In this document: one piece after another, positions 1 through 8,468 of the stretch
Numbering within the stretch: the first letter of the stretch is position 1
Layout: every line of letters starts with the position of its first letter
Source: Paraburkholderia sp. SG-MS1
GTDB lineage: Bacteria > Pseudomonadota > Gammaproteobacteria > Burkholderiales > Burkholderiaceae
Direction: 5' to 3'
Assembly: GCF_012275575.1 (NCBI RefSeq)
Contig: NZ_NPIH01000261.1
Span: 1-40,654, forward strand
DNA: 40,654 nucleotides
Translations under genes and position numbers: made by a program
Notes under the pieces: model-generated
Databases searched by the model: none
The model's input: the letters and a program-made list of their open reading frames with translations, nothing else
What the model was told of the DNA's origin: nothing

Positions 1-1340
1 CTGCGCAAGACGCCGCGACGCTGCAATCACCGAATGCCGAAGCGGGAGTCGTCGCCGCGCCGATGAACGCTGTCGGGGAAGCGGTTGCGTCGTCAAACGC
101 TACGCCCGCAACAACAGTTGCGAGCGCAGCGCGCGCGTTGGCACCTTGGGACGACACGCCTCGCGATACGGATTCTAACGAGGGTTCCGCAAACGCGAAC
201 CTCGCTGACGCAGGGGGCAATCCACCCGCCACGCACGCTCGCTTCGACGACGCAAACGCAAACGAAGCCGCCGCAGCAAGTATTACCCTCAACCGCGCCA
301 CCTCAAACGAAGCGCCCGTCGCGTCCGCTCTGAACGACCCAACATCGGCCTCGGCGCTCACCGCACCGGCGACTGCCGCGCTCGCGCGCACGGAGCAGGC
401 CGCAGCCGCACGGCAAGCGCCTTCCGAGCGGGCCGCGCCCGCAGCCGATGCCGCGCCGCGCCGCGCCGGCGGCGCGAGCGCCGCACTCGACGTCTTGCGC
501 AGCGCCGGTCTGAAAGTATCGTCGGACCGTGGCCGTGCCACTTCGGCGGCGGCTACGAAGCCCGTAGCGCCGGTCGCGCCGAAGCCGGCAGCGCCGCGCG
601 TGGTCGTCCCGGCGCCGGAGCCTGGTGCACCGCGCCGCGCGCCGCAGCAGGATGCCGCGCCGGTCGCCCGTGCGCCGTCGCCCTCGGCCGGGCGCAATGG
701 CGCAGAGCAGAACAGCTCGTCGATGCCGGCGTGGGACGACATGCCGCCCGACGATTACGTGCCGATCGCGGCATCGGGCGATGGCTATTTTGGCCCGCTC
801 GACGACGACTACATGCCCGTGTTCGACCGCGGTCCCGACGACGTCAGCGTGAACGCGCCGGCCGCCGCTGCGGCAGAGCCGGTGCTCGACTCGCGGCCGC
901 TGCCGCCCGCCGTGCCGCTCGAGCCGCTGGGTTTCAACGGCGACTGGCCCGCGCTCGCCGTCGATTTGCCGCTCAAGGGCATTTCGTATCAGCTCGCGTT
1001 CAACAGTGAACTGATGGCGCTCGACGGCAGCACGCTCAAACTGAATGTGCCGGTGCCGCAGTACGCGGAAGCGTCGCAGGTCGCTAAACTGAAGGCCGCG
1101 CTGGCGGAAAGGCTCGGCCGGCAGATCGACGTGCTGGTCGAAGTCGGTGCGGCGCGCCGCACCGCCGCCGCGCGCGACGCCGCGATGCGCGCGCAGCGTC
1201 AGCAGGAAGCGGAGCGCGAGATCGGCGCCGATCCGTTCGTGCAGTCGCTGATCCGCGAGTTCGGCGCGAGCATCGTGCCCGGCTCGATCCGCCCGATTAC
1301 AACGGACGCCGCCGCGAACGGCGCGTCGCCTGCCCACTGA
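1..1340 (+). CDS. dnaX: DNA polymerase III subunit tau/gamma, 3' part (5' end outside window)
   Basis: The reading frame is open from base 3 with no stop, so the gene enters from upstream; the ATG at 63 is internal. About 280 residues of Ala/Pro-rich, low-complexity linker are followed by a folded C-terminal region of about 130 residues, beginning near the PALAVDLPLKGI segment and ending with DPFVQSLIREFGA. That end matches the tau-specific C-terminal domain which in this family binds the polymerase alpha subunit. The ATPase and clamp-loader domains would lie upstream. The directly following ybaB and recR reproduce the conserved dnaX-ybaB-recR order, which supports the call. The linker looks long and alanine-rich, as often seen in high-GC beta-proteobacteria. 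The frameshift site that makes the gamma form in some bacteria cannot be assessed here. Confidence 0.9.
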   Translation, partial: AQDAATLQSPNAEAGVVAAPMNAVGEAVASSNATPATTVASAARALAPWDDTPRDTDSNEGSANANLADAGGNPPATHARFDDANANEAAAASITLNRATSNEAPVASALNDPTSASALTAPATAALARTEQAAAARQAPSERAAPAADAAPRRAGGASAALDVLRSAGLKVSSDRGRATSAAATKPVAPVAPKPAAPRVVVPAPEPGAPRRAPQQDAAPVARAPSPSAGRNGAEQNSSSMPAWDDMPPDDYVPIAASGDGYFGPLDDDYMPVFDRGPDDVSVNAPAAAAAEPVLDSRPLPPAVPLEPLGFNGDWPALAVDLPLKGISYQLAFNSELMALDGSTLKLNVPVPQYAEASQVAKLKAALAERLGRQIDVLVEVGAARRTAAARDAAMRAQRQQEAEREIGADPFVQSLIREFGASIVPGSIRPITTDAAANGASPAH

Positions 1341-1393
1341 TTTGCTGCGTTTTCCGCTGTAGCGAACCGGATTCCAGATTTCACGCTATCAAG

Positions 1394-1399
1394 AAGGAG
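1394..1399 (+). promoter_or_regulatory. Ribosome binding site that decides the ybaB start
   Basis: AAGGAG sits 7 nt before the ATG at 1407 but only 1 nt before the ATG at 1401. The spacing therefore favours 1407 as the true start, giving a protein beginning MMKGQLAG. Confidence 0.6.
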
Positions 1400-1406
1400 C
1401 ATGTCC

Positions 1407-1733
1407 ATGATGAAAGGCCAACTCGCCGGGCTGATGAAGCAAGCCCAGCAGATGCAGGAAAACATGAAGAAGATGCAGGAGCAACTCGCGCTGATCGAAG
1501 TCGAGGGGCAGTCGGGTGCGGGTCTCGTGAAGGTGACGATGACCTGCAAGAACGACGTGCGCCGCGTGTCGATCGACCCGAGCCTGCTCGCGGACGACAA
1601 GGACATGCTGGAAGACCTCGTCGCAGCGGCGTTCAACGACGCTGTGCGCAAGGCCGAAGCCACCGCCCAGGAAAAGATGGGCGGCATGACCTCCGGTCTG
1701 CCGCTGCCGCCGGGCTTCAAGCTGCCGTTCTGA
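1407..1733 (+). CDS. ybaB: YbaB/EbfC family nucleoid-associated protein
   Basis: A 108-residue protein of the YbaB/EbfC family, small dimeric DNA-binding proteins associated with the nucleoid. The N-terminal part (GQLAGLMKQAQQMQENMKKMQ) is a Met/Gln-rich amphipathic helix, followed by a strand region and a second helix (EDLVAAAFNDAVRKAEA) and the Gly/Met/Pro-rich tail typical of the family. Length matches the family (about 105-110 residues). The start at 1407 is chosen from the Shine-Dalgarno spacing; an in-frame ATG at 1401 would add two residues. It lies 66 nt after dnaX and about 300 nt before recR, a neighbourhood conserved across many bacteria and consistent with a role linked to replication or recombination. 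Its precise function is not settled for the family. Confidence 0.95.
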   Translation: MMKGQLAGLMKQAQQMQENMKKMQEQLALIEVEGQSGAGLVKVTMTCKNDVRRVSIDPSLLADDKDMLEDLVAAAFNDAVRKAEATAQEKMGGMTSGLPLPPGFKLPF

Positions 1734-2039
1734 ACGACGCCGTCGCCACGCGCGTAAGTGCCGCGGCTGCTGTCGCCGCGGCGTGAACCGAGCGTGCCGA
1801 CCGCCAGCGCCGAGCGGCACGCGCGAAGGCAACGTGTGAACCGAACGGCCTGGACGTAGCGCGCGTCCCGTATGCGCCGTCCCTTCACATGGGTGCGCGC
1901 CGGGTCGCTCGAACCGTTCATCAGACGCGAGCACGCAGGCCTACCGACCATGACCGCGCTGGCGGACAACGCCTGACCGAATTCACCGCATCGCTGCCCG
2001 CATCCATCACACGCATCATCCACTTCGACGCCGATCCGC
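1734..2039. other. Intergenic region ybaB-recR, no gene seen
   Basis: About 306 nt of GC-rich sequence. Open frames crossing it run into recR in the wrong frame and do not resemble proteins. I see no convincing terminator or promoter. A recR promoter could lie here but no clear -35/-10 pair was found. Confidence 0.5.
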
Positions 2040-2636
2040 ATGAAACAACCTTCCGCCTTGTCGGCGCTCGTCGAAGCGCTGCGCGCGCTGCCCGGAGTCG
2101 GACCGAAGTCCGCGCAACGCATGGCGTATCACCTGATGCAGCACGATCGCGAGGGCGCCGGGAAGCTCGGCCGCTCGTTGCTGTTCGCGACCGAGCATCT
2201 GAAGCACTGCGAGAAGTGCAACACCTTTACCGAAGCGCAGATCTGCGAAGTCTGCCTCGATGAAGAGCGCGATCCGACGCTGCTGTGCGTCGTCGAAACG
2301 CCTGCCGACCAGATCATGCTCGAGCAGACCATGACCTACCGCGGGCTGTATTTCGTGCTGATGGGGCGGCTGAGTCCGCTCGACGGCATCGGCCCGAAGG
2401 AAATTCATTTCGATCGGCTCGTCAGGCGTGCGTCGGATGGGGTCGTCAAGGAAGTCGTGCTCGCGACGAATTTCACCAACGAAGGCGAAGCGACCGCGCA
2501 CTACCTAGGGCAGACGCTCAAGGCGCGCGGTCTCGCCGTCACGCGTCTCGCGCGCGGCGTGCCGGTGGGCGGCGAACTGGAGTATGTCGACGCCGGCACG
2601 ATCGCCCGCGCGATGCTCGACAGGCGTTCGATGTAA
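2040..2636 (+). CDS. recR: Recombination mediator protein RecR
   Basis: RecR works with RecO (and RecF) to load RecA onto SSB-coated single-stranded DNA at gaps. The 198-residue length is typical of the family. Visible domains in order: a helix-hairpin-helix near residues 17-33 (LPGVGPKSAQRMAYHL), a four-cysteine zinc finger with Cys57, Cys60, Cys69 and Cys72 (CEKC...CEVC), and a Toprim domain from about residue 80 (CVVETPADQIMLEQT) through the conserved GRLSPLDGIGP segment. The ATG start has only weak Shine-Dalgarno likeness upstream, but the N-terminus aligns with the expected family start. It is third in the dnaX-ybaB-recR cluster. Confidence 0.97.
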   Translation: MKQPSALSALVEALRALPGVGPKSAQRMAYHLMQHDREGAGKLGRSLLFATEHLKHCEKCNTFTEAQICEVCLDEERDPTLLCVVETPADQIMLEQTMTYRGLYFVLMGRLSPLDGIGPKEIHFDRLVRRASDGVVKEVVLATNFTNEGEATAHYLGQTLKARGLAVTRLARGVPVGGELEYVDAGTIARAMLDRRSM

Positions 2637-2768
2637 GCCACGGTGGCCCGCGCGTCGCGCTGAGCGGGCGGCAGCTGCGGCATCGGGCACGCGCCGCAGC
2701 CGCACCCGATACCGTGATGACCGCACAGGTTGAAACCGCGCAGGTCGGGACCACAAGAAAGGAGACAC

Positions 2769-4022
2769 ATGAGCGCTACCCCCGAAGCAGATGCGAGCGC
2801 CGCGCATGACGGCCAGAATCAGGCACCCCGCGGCCCGCTCGCCGGCGTCAAGGTCCTGGAACTCGGCACGCTGATCGCCGGCCCGTTCGCCGCGCGGTTT
2901 CTCGGCGAGTTCGGCGCCGACGTCATCAAGATCGAAGACCCTAAAGGCGGCGACCCACTGCGCAAATGGCGCAAGCTTTATCCGGAAGTCGGCGGCACCT
3001 CGCTGTGGTGGGCCGTGCAGGCGCGCAACAAAAAATCCGTCACGATCAACCTGAAGGCCGAAGAGGGCAAGGAGATCGTGCGTCGCCTCGCGAAAGAAGC
3101 GGACATCGTCGTCGAGAATTTCCGGCCGGGTCTGCTGGAGAAACTCGGACTCGGTTACGACGTGCTGTCCGCGGAAAACCCCGGCCTCGTGATGGTGCGT
3201 CTGTCCGGCTATGGTCAGAGCGGCCCGTATCGTGACCGGCCCGGCTTCGGCGCGATCGCCGAATCGATGGGCGGCTTGCGGCATATCACCGGCTATCCGG
3301 ATTTGCCGCCGCCGCGCATCGGCATTTCGATCGGCGATTCGATCGCCGCGCTGCACGGCGTGATCGGCGCGTTGATGGCGCTGCATCACAAGCAGGTCAA
3401 CGGCGGCAAAGGGCAGGTCGTCGACGTCGCGCTATACGAGGCCGTCTTCAACATGATGGAAAGCGTGGTGCCCGAATACGGCGTGTACGGCATGGTGCGC
3501 GAGCGTACCGGCGCATCGCTGCCGGGCATCGTGCCGTCGAACACGTATCCGTGCCGCGACGGCAGCATCGTGATCGGCGGTAACAGCGATCCGATCTTCA
3601 AGCGTCTGATGGTGGCAATCGAGCGCGAGGATCTCGCGAACGATCCGGGGCTCGCGCATAACGACGGGCGCGTGCCGCGCACGCAGGAGATCGACGGCGC
3701 GATTGCCGCGTGGCTCGCCACGCGCACCATCGACGAAGCGCTCGCTGTGCTGAACGCGGCCGATGTGCCGGTTGGCCGTATCTATAGCGTGGCGGATATG
3801 TTCACCGATCCGCAGTTCATGGCGCGCCAGATGATCCAGCGCTTCAAATGGCAGGACGGCAAGGAGATCACGCTGCCATCGGTCACGCCGAAGCTGTCCG
3901 CGACCCCAGGCGAGACGCGCTGGCTCGGTCCCGAACTGGGTGAACATACCGATGAAGTCCTGCAATCGCTAGGTTATGATGCTGGCGACATCGCAAGGCT
4001 GCATGCGCAACAGATAGTGTGA
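2769..4022 (+). CDS. Class III (CaiB/BaiF family) CoA-transferase
   Basis: A 417-residue family III CoA-transferase. Enzymes of this family move CoA between carboxylic acids through an aspartyl-CoA mixed anhydride. The N-terminal Rossmann-like part shows LAGVKVLELGTLIAGPF and the FGADVIKIEDP motif; the catalytic Asp is most likely Asp190 in the GISIGDSIAALHG segment. Family length is about 380-430 residues. The start at 2769 follows AAAGGAGACAC; an in-frame upstream start at 2730 would add 13 residues but lacks a good ribosome site. The substrate cannot be read from sequence (formate/oxalate, succinate, carnitine and aromatic acids are all used by relatives). The gene is 193 nt upstream of an ABC importer on the same strand, so it may act on the imported compound; that is inference. 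Confidence 0.88.
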   Translation: MSATPEADASAAHDGQNQAPRGPLAGVKVLELGTLIAGPFAARFLGEFGADVIKIEDPKGGDPLRKWRKLYPEVGGTSLWWAVQARNKKSVTINLKAEEGKEIVRRLAKEADIVVENFRPGLLEKLGLGYDVLSAENPGLVMVRLSGYGQSGPYRDRPGFGAIAESMGGLRHITGYPDLPPPRIGISIGDSIAALHGVIGALMALHHKQVNGGKGQVVDVALYEAVFNMMESVVPEYGVYGMVRERTGASLPGIVPSNTYPCRDGSIVIGGNSDPIFKRLMVAIEREDLANDPGLAHNDGRVPRTQEIDGAIAAWLATRTIDEALAVLNAADVPVGRIYSVADMFTDPQFMARQMIQRFKWQDGKEITLPSVTPKLSATPGETRWLGPELGEHTDEVLQSLGYDAGDIARLHAQQIV

Positions 4023-4215
4023 AGCTTGGCACGGCGCAAGCAGTCGCGCGACGCCGGACACGAAGGCGGCGCCTACGAGCGCCGCGCAAGAAAACAGAGC
4101 AGCGATAAAAACGGCTGCGAAAGTGGTTGTGATCGCGGGTGAAGGGCAACCGCGAGCAGCCGCGAAAAAAAAGCTTCAAGAAAGCCGCACAACAAAAGTT
4201 GGGAGACGACAGACC

Positions 4216-5253
4216 ATGCAACGCAGAACCTTCCTCGCCGGTAGTGCCGCGCTCGCGGGCGCGACGCTCGCAGCTTCGCCGCTCGCTTTCGCGCAAGGCA
4301 AACCCGAAACCACCAAAGTAGCGATCGCGGTCGGCGGCAAGAACCTGTTCTACTACCTGCCGCTGACGATTGCCGAGCGGCGCAATTACTTCAAGGACGA
4401 AGGCCTCGATGTCGAGATTTCCGATTTCGCCGGCGGCTCGCAAGCGCTAAAGGCCGCGGTCGGCGGTAGCGCGGACGTGGTCTCCGGCGCGTTCGAACAC
4501 ACGCTGCTGCTGCAGGCGCAGAAGCAGATGTTCCGCGAATTCGTGCTACAAGGGCGCGCGCCGCAGATCGTGCTGGCGGTATCGAAGAAGACGATGCCGA
4601 ACTACAAATCCATCGCCGATCTCAAGGGCAAGAAGATCGGCGTGACGGCGCCGGGTTCCTCGACCTCGATCATGGCGAGCTTCGTGCTCGCGAAGGCCGG
4701 GCTGAGCGCGAAAGATGTCGCGTTCATCGGCGTGGGCGCGGGCGCCGGGGCGATCGCCGCGCTGCAGTCGGGGCAGATCGATGCGATCGCCAATCTCGAC
4801 CCGGTCATGACCAAGCTCGAGCGCACCGGCGAGATCCGCGTCGTGTCCGACACGCGCACGCTTGCCGATACGCGCAGCGTGTTCGGCGGCAACATGCCGG
4901 CGGGCTGCCTGTACGCGTCGCAGAGCTTCATTACGAAGAATCCGAACACGACGCAGGCGCTCACGAACGCGATGGTGCGTGCCCTCAAGTGGCTGCAGGC
5001 ATCGACCGGCAGCGAGCTGATCAACACGGTGCCGGAAGGCTATCTGCTCGGTGATCGCGCGGTGTACCTGGATGCGTGGCAGCATGTGAAGGAAGCGATG
5101 TCACCCGACGGCCTGATGCCCGCCGACGGTCCCGCGACGTCGCTGAAGACCTTGCAGGCGTTCGATCCCAATGTGCAGGGCAAGCCGATCGATCTGTCGA
5201 AGGCCTGGACCAACGACTTCGTGAAGAAAGCGCTGACCACGGTCAAGGTGTAA
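4216..5253 (+). CDS. ABC transporter substrate-binding protein, NMT1/SsuA type, Tat-exported
   Basis: A 345-residue periplasmic solute-binding protein of the nitrate/sulfonate/taurine (NMT1/THI5-like) group. The N-terminus carries a twin-arginine motif, RRTFLAG at residues 3-9, then a hydrophobic stretch and an Ala-rich end (PLAFAQG), so export by the Tat pathway is likely, with cleavage near residue 27. The body shows family features: YYLPLTIAERRNYFKDEGLDV, the GGSQALKAAVGGSADV segment and DLKGKKIGVTAPGSSTS. The start at 4216 is chosen because it places the Tat signal at the N-terminus and follows a GGGAGA site by 9 nt. The open frame reaches back to 4123. It is followed by the matching ATPase and permease genes. 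The ligand is unknown. Confidence 0.9.
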   Translation: MQRRTFLAGSAALAGATLAASPLAFAQGKPETTKVAIAVGGKNLFYYLPLTIAERRNYFKDEGLDVEISDFAGGSQALKAAVGGSADVVSGAFEHTLLLQAQKQMFREFVLQGRAPQIVLAVSKKTMPNYKSIADLKGKKIGVTAPGSSTSIMASFVLAKAGLSAKDVAFIGVGAGAGAIAALQSGQIDAIANLDPVMTKLERTGEIRVVSDTRTLADTRSVFGGNMPAGCLYASQSFITKNPNTTQALTNAMVRALKWLQASTGSELINTVPEGYLLGDRAVYLDAWQHVKEAMSPDGLMPADGPATSLKTLQAFDPNVQGKPIDLSKAWTNDFVKKALTTVKV

Positions 5254-5403
5254 AGCACGCCCGGACACGCGCGCGCGAGGCAGCGCAGACGTGGCATTCG
5301 GTGGGTTCGCCTCGTTCGCGCCGCTGCGCGCGCAACGCGATTTCATGTCGCCGCCACAACACCCCCTCTCATCCAACCGATCTTCGAACAAGCGAGCCGA
5401 ACG

Positions 5404-6216
5404 ATGACCGTAGCCGCTCTGGCGCTCGACAACATCACCTGCACGTTCGCCGCGCGCGACAACCGTGCGCAGCGCTACACGGCAGTCAAGGACACCACGT
5501 TGCGCATCGCGCCGGGCGAGTTCGTCTCGGTGGTCGGTCCGACCGGTTGCGGTAAATCCACGCTGCTGAACGTCGGCGCGGGCTTGCTGACGCCGTCCTC
5601 GGGTTCGGTCAGCGTGTTCGGCGAGCCGCTCGACGGCATCAACCGGCGCGCCGGCTATATGTTCCAGGCCGACGCGTTGATGCCGTGGCGCTCGGCGATC
5701 GACAACGTGATGGCCGGCCTCTCGTTTCAAGGCGTGCCGGCGCCGCAAGCGCGCGCCAAAGCCGACGAGTGGTTAAAGCGAGTCGGTCTCGGCGGCTTCG
5801 GCGACCGTTATCCGCATCAACTCTCGGGCGGCATGCGCAAGCGCGTCGCGATGGCGCAGACGCTGATTCTGGATCCGGACATCATCCTGATGGACGAGCC
5901 GTTTTCCGCGCTCGATATCCAGACGCGCCAGTTGATGGAAAACGAACTACTCGATCTGTGGGCCGCCAAACGCAAGGCGGTGTTGTTCATCACGCACGAT
6001 CTCGACGAGGCGATTGCGATGTCCGATCGCGTGGTGGTGTTGTCGGCGGGGCCGGGCACGCATCCGATCGGCGAATTCACCATCGATCTGCCGCGTCCGC
6101 GCGACGTCGCGGAAATTCGTGCGCATCCGCGCTTCGTCGAGCTGCATGCGCAGATATGGAGCGTGTTGCGTGATGAGGTGCTCAAGGGGTATCAGCAGCA
6201 ACTCAGCGCGGTTTAA
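5404..6216 (+). CDS. ABC transporter ATP-binding protein (nitrate/sulfonate/taurine type)
   Basis: A 270-residue ABC ATPase that powers the importer. All catalytic motifs are intact: Walker A GPTGCGKST at residues 45-53, Q-loop Gln88, signature LSGGM at 140-144, Walker B ILMDEP at 161-166 with Glu165 as the general base, and the H-loop His198 in FITHDLDEA. Sequence around the Q-loop (YMFQADALMPWRSAIDNV) is typical of the SsuB/TauB group. It sits 150 nt after the binding-protein gene and 90 nt before the permease, on the same strand, so the three are probably one transcript. Confidence 0.95.
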   Translation: MTVAALALDNITCTFAARDNRAQRYTAVKDTTLRIAPGEFVSVVGPTGCGKSTLLNVGAGLLTPSSGSVSVFGEPLDGINRRAGYMFQADALMPWRSAIDNVMAGLSFQGVPAPQARAKADEWLKRVGLGGFGDRYPHQLSGGMRKRVAMAQTLILDPDIILMDEPFSALDIQTRQLMENELLDLWAAKRKAVLFITHDLDEAIAMSDRVVVLSAGPGTHPIGEFTIDLPRPRDVAEIRAHPRFVELHAQIWSVLRDEVLKGYQQQLSAV

Positions 6217-6306
6217 ACACGCGCGTCGTCTGGCGCTGTGCCGTGCCGCGCGCGTATGCGCGCCTCGCCCAGCGCGTTGTTCCAATCGTCCAAGGCAAAC
6301 CGAGTC

Positions 6307-7131
6307 ATGTGGAAGACGTTACGCCCGAGGCGGGCGAATCTGGTGATCTGGCAATGGCTGCTGCTCGTGCTGTGCTTCGTGCTCTGGTACGTGCTGACCA
6401 GCCCGACGCTGCTGCCAGCGTTCTATTTCGACGACCCAAACAAGGCCGCGTTCTTCTTCGGCGAGCCGCAGAAGGTGTTGCAGCGGATCTGGGAGTGGTT
6501 CACGGGCGGCGAGATCTATCTGCATCTATGGATCACGCTGGTCGAGACCGTGCTCGCGTTCGTGCTCGGTACCGCGCTCGGACTCGGCGTCGGTCTGTGG
6601 CTCGCGCTCGCGCCGCTCGCGAGCGCGTTGTTCGATCCGTACGTGAAAGCCGCCAACTCGATGCCGCGCGTGATCCTCGCGCCGATCTTCGGCGTGTGGT
6701 TCGGTTTGGGCATCTGGTCGAAGGTGGCGTTGGGCGTGACGTTGGTATTTTTCATCGTCTTCTTCAACGTCTACCAGGGCGTGAAGGAAGTCAGCCCGGT
6801 CGTGCTCGCGAACGCGCGCATGCTCGGCGCGAACCGCAAGCAGTTGCTGCGCTTCGTCTATTTGCCGAGCGCGATGAGCTGGGTGTTTTCCAGCTTGCAT
6901 ACGTCGGTCGGCCTCGCGTTCGTCGGCTCCGTGGTGGGCGAATATCTCGGTTCGGCGCGCGGCGTCGGCTATCTGATTCTGCAAGCCGAAGGCACCTTCG
7001 ATATCAATACCGTGTTCGCGGGGATTCTGGTGTTGACCGCGTTCGCACTGGTGCTCGACGCAATAGTCGGCATAGGCGAGCGGCACCTGATGAAGTGGCA
7101 GCCGAAGACCGGCGACACCGAGAAACTCTAG
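6307..7131 (+). CDS. ABC transporter permease (nitrate/sulfonate/taurine type)
   Basis: An inner-membrane permease of about 274 residues with about six hydrophobic segments, the first at WQWLLLVLCFVLWYVL. The cytoplasmic coupling loop (EAA-like region) is the segment LANARMLGANRKQLLRFVYLP, where Gly follows the conserved Ala, as in SsuC/TauC relatives. The start at 6307 (MWKTLRPRR) places positively charged residues before the first membrane helix; upstream in-frame ATGs at 6238 and 6256 add a non-hydrophobic arginine-rich stretch and look less likely. No strong Shine-Dalgarno sequence precedes 6307. It completes the importer with the two preceding genes and ends 26 nt before a strong terminator. 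Confidence 0.92.
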   Translation: MWKTLRPRRANLVIWQWLLLVLCFVLWYVLTSPTLLPAFYFDDPNKAAFFFGEPQKVLQRIWEWFTGGEIYLHLWITLVETVLAFVLGTALGLGVGLWLALAPLASALFDPYVKAANSMPRVILAPIFGVWFGLGIWSKVALGVTLVFFIVFFNVYQGVKEVSPVVLANARMLGANRKQLLRFVYLPSAMSWVFSSLHTSVGLAFVGSVVGEYLGSARGVGYLILQAEGTFDINTVFAGILVLTAFALVLDAIVGIGERHLMKWQPKTGDTEKL

Positions 7132-7157
7132 TCGCTGCTGGCGCGAGCGCTCGATAG

Positions 7158-7194
7158 AAAACGGCGTGCGGTTTTTCAAACCGCACGCCGTTTT
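7158..7194. terminator. Strong bidirectional rho-independent terminator
   Basis: A perfect 17-bp inverted repeat with a 3-nt loop: arm AAAACGGCGTGCGGTTT at 7158-7174, loop TTC, complementary arm at 7178-7194. The A-run at one end and T-run at the other let it act on both strands. It lies between the convergent permease gene (plus, ending 7131) and the oxidoreductase gene (minus, ending 7253), exactly where one terminator can serve both. Confidence 0.93.
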
Positions 7195-7252
7195 CATTTG
7201 TGCCGCTCGATCGGTCAGGCATCGTTTTGCCGTCGATCAAACGCGCCCTCAT

Positions 7253-8227
7253 TCAAGGCATAATCACCACCTTCCCGATCACGCGACGCTCGGCCATATC
7301 GCGCAATGCGCGGCCGGTGTCGTCGAGCGAATAGTGGGCGGACACGTACGGCTTGAGCTTTCCTTCGCGGATCCAGCCGGTCATCTGTTCGAACGCGGCG
7401 TGATTGTGCTGCGGCTCGCGCTTCGCGAAATCACCCCAGAAAACACCGACCACGCTCGCGCCTTTGAGCAGCATCAGATTGAGCGGCAATTTCGGAATTT
7501 CGCCATTCGCGAAACCGACCACCAGATAGCGGCCCCGCCAGCCGATGCTGCGAAACGCCGGTTCCGAATACCCGCCGCCGACCGGATCGTAGATCACGTC
7601 CGGGCCTTTGCCGTCAGTGAGCGCCTTGATGCGCTCACGCAAATCTTCAGTGCTGTAGTTGATGGTCGCATCCGCGCCGTGTTCAACGCAGGTGGCGAGC
7701 TTCTCGTCGCTCGACGCCGCTGCGATCACGCGCGCGCCGAGCGCCTTGCCGATCTCGACGGCCGCCAACCCGACGCCGCCTGCCGCGCCCAGCACCAGCA
7801 TCGTTTCGCCGGCCCGCAACGCGCCGCGGTCGACCACCGCGTGATGCGAGGTGCCGTACGCAAGCGTGAACGCCGCGGCCACGTCGAACTCGACGCCCTC
7901 CGCGAGCGGCACGCAGCCCGCAGCCGGCGCCAGCGCCTGTTCGGCGAAGCCGCCCGAACCGGTGTATGCGACCACGCGCGAGCCGGGCTTGAACTGCGTC
8001 ACGCCTTCACCGACCCCACGCACGACGCCCGCGACTTCCGAGCCGGGCGTGAAGGGCAGAGGTGGTTTGAACTGGTATTTGTTTTCGATGATCAGCACGT
8101 CGGGGAAGTTGACGGCTGCGGCTTTGACGTCGATCACGACGTGGCCGGGTGGCGGCACGAGGTCCGGCAGGTCGTCGACGACCAGGCTCTCCGGCGGCCC
8201 GTATTGATTACAGCGAATTGCGCGCAT
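7253..8227 (-). CDS. NADPH:quinone oxidoreductase family protein (zinc-independent MDR)
   Basis: A 324-residue medium-chain dehydrogenase/reductase of the quinone oxidoreductase group. The N-terminal GroES-like domain (residues about 1-120) contains the AAAVNFPDVLIIENKYQ and PGSEVAGVV segments; the NADPH-binding Rossmann fold follows with GAAGGVGLAAVEIGKALGA at about 147-165. The structural and catalytic zinc cysteine clusters of alcohol dehydrogenases are absent, which fits the QOR group. The start at 8227 (MRAIRCNQYGPPES) matches the family N-terminus and has a GGAG site 5 nt upstream on the minus strand; a longer frame begins at 8296. Relatives reduce quinones or enones with NADPH; the physiological substrate is unknown. 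It is divergent from surE. Confidence 0.9.
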   Translation of the reverse strand: MRAIRCNQYGPPESLVVDDLPDLVPPPGHVVIDVKAAAVNFPDVLIIENKYQFKPPLPFTPGSEVAGVVRGVGEGVTQFKPGSRVVAYTGSGGFAEQALAPAAGCVPLAEGVEFDVAAAFTLAYGTSHHAVVDRGALRAGETMLVLGAAGGVGLAAVEIGKALGARVIAAASSDEKLATCVEHGADATINYSTEDLRERIKALTDGKGPDVIYDPVGGGYSEPAFRSIGWRGRYLVVGFANGEIPKLPLNLMLLKGASVVGVFWGDFAKREPQHNHAAFEQMTGWIREGKLKPYVSAHYSLDDTGRALRDMAERRVIGKVVIMP

Positions 8228-8456
8228 CGTGTCTCCATATCGATCAGGGGTCGCAAACATTCGCAAACTTTCGCAAGCAGTCCGAGTGTAAGGCAATCAG
8301 CACGATCGTGCGTTTTCATCGTGCGACATGCGATCGGCTTGCATGCGGCGCAGCGGGGACGAGCGCTCAGAATCGTGCACCGCAAACGTTGCACGCACGC
8401 GTCGCGAACGGCGTGCGCGTAGCCGCCGTGTCGTTCGCGTGCCATCTTTCCTCGGT

Positions 8457-8462
8457 TACAAT
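8457..8462 (+). promoter_or_regulatory. Candidate -10 element immediately upstream of surE
   Basis: TACAAT (5 of 6 to the TATAAT consensus) ends 6 nt before the surE ATG at 8469. If used, transcription would start at or very near the start codon, giving a leaderless message. No Shine-Dalgarno sequence is present before the ATG. The -35 region at 17-nt spacing (TTCGCG) is poor, so this is tentative. Confidence 0.35.
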
Positions 8463-8468
8463 CGCCGC

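Noticed and set aside
1889..2263. A 124-residue frame in the ybaB-recR gap
   Set aside because: It runs into recR in another frame and is Arg/Ala-rich without motifs.
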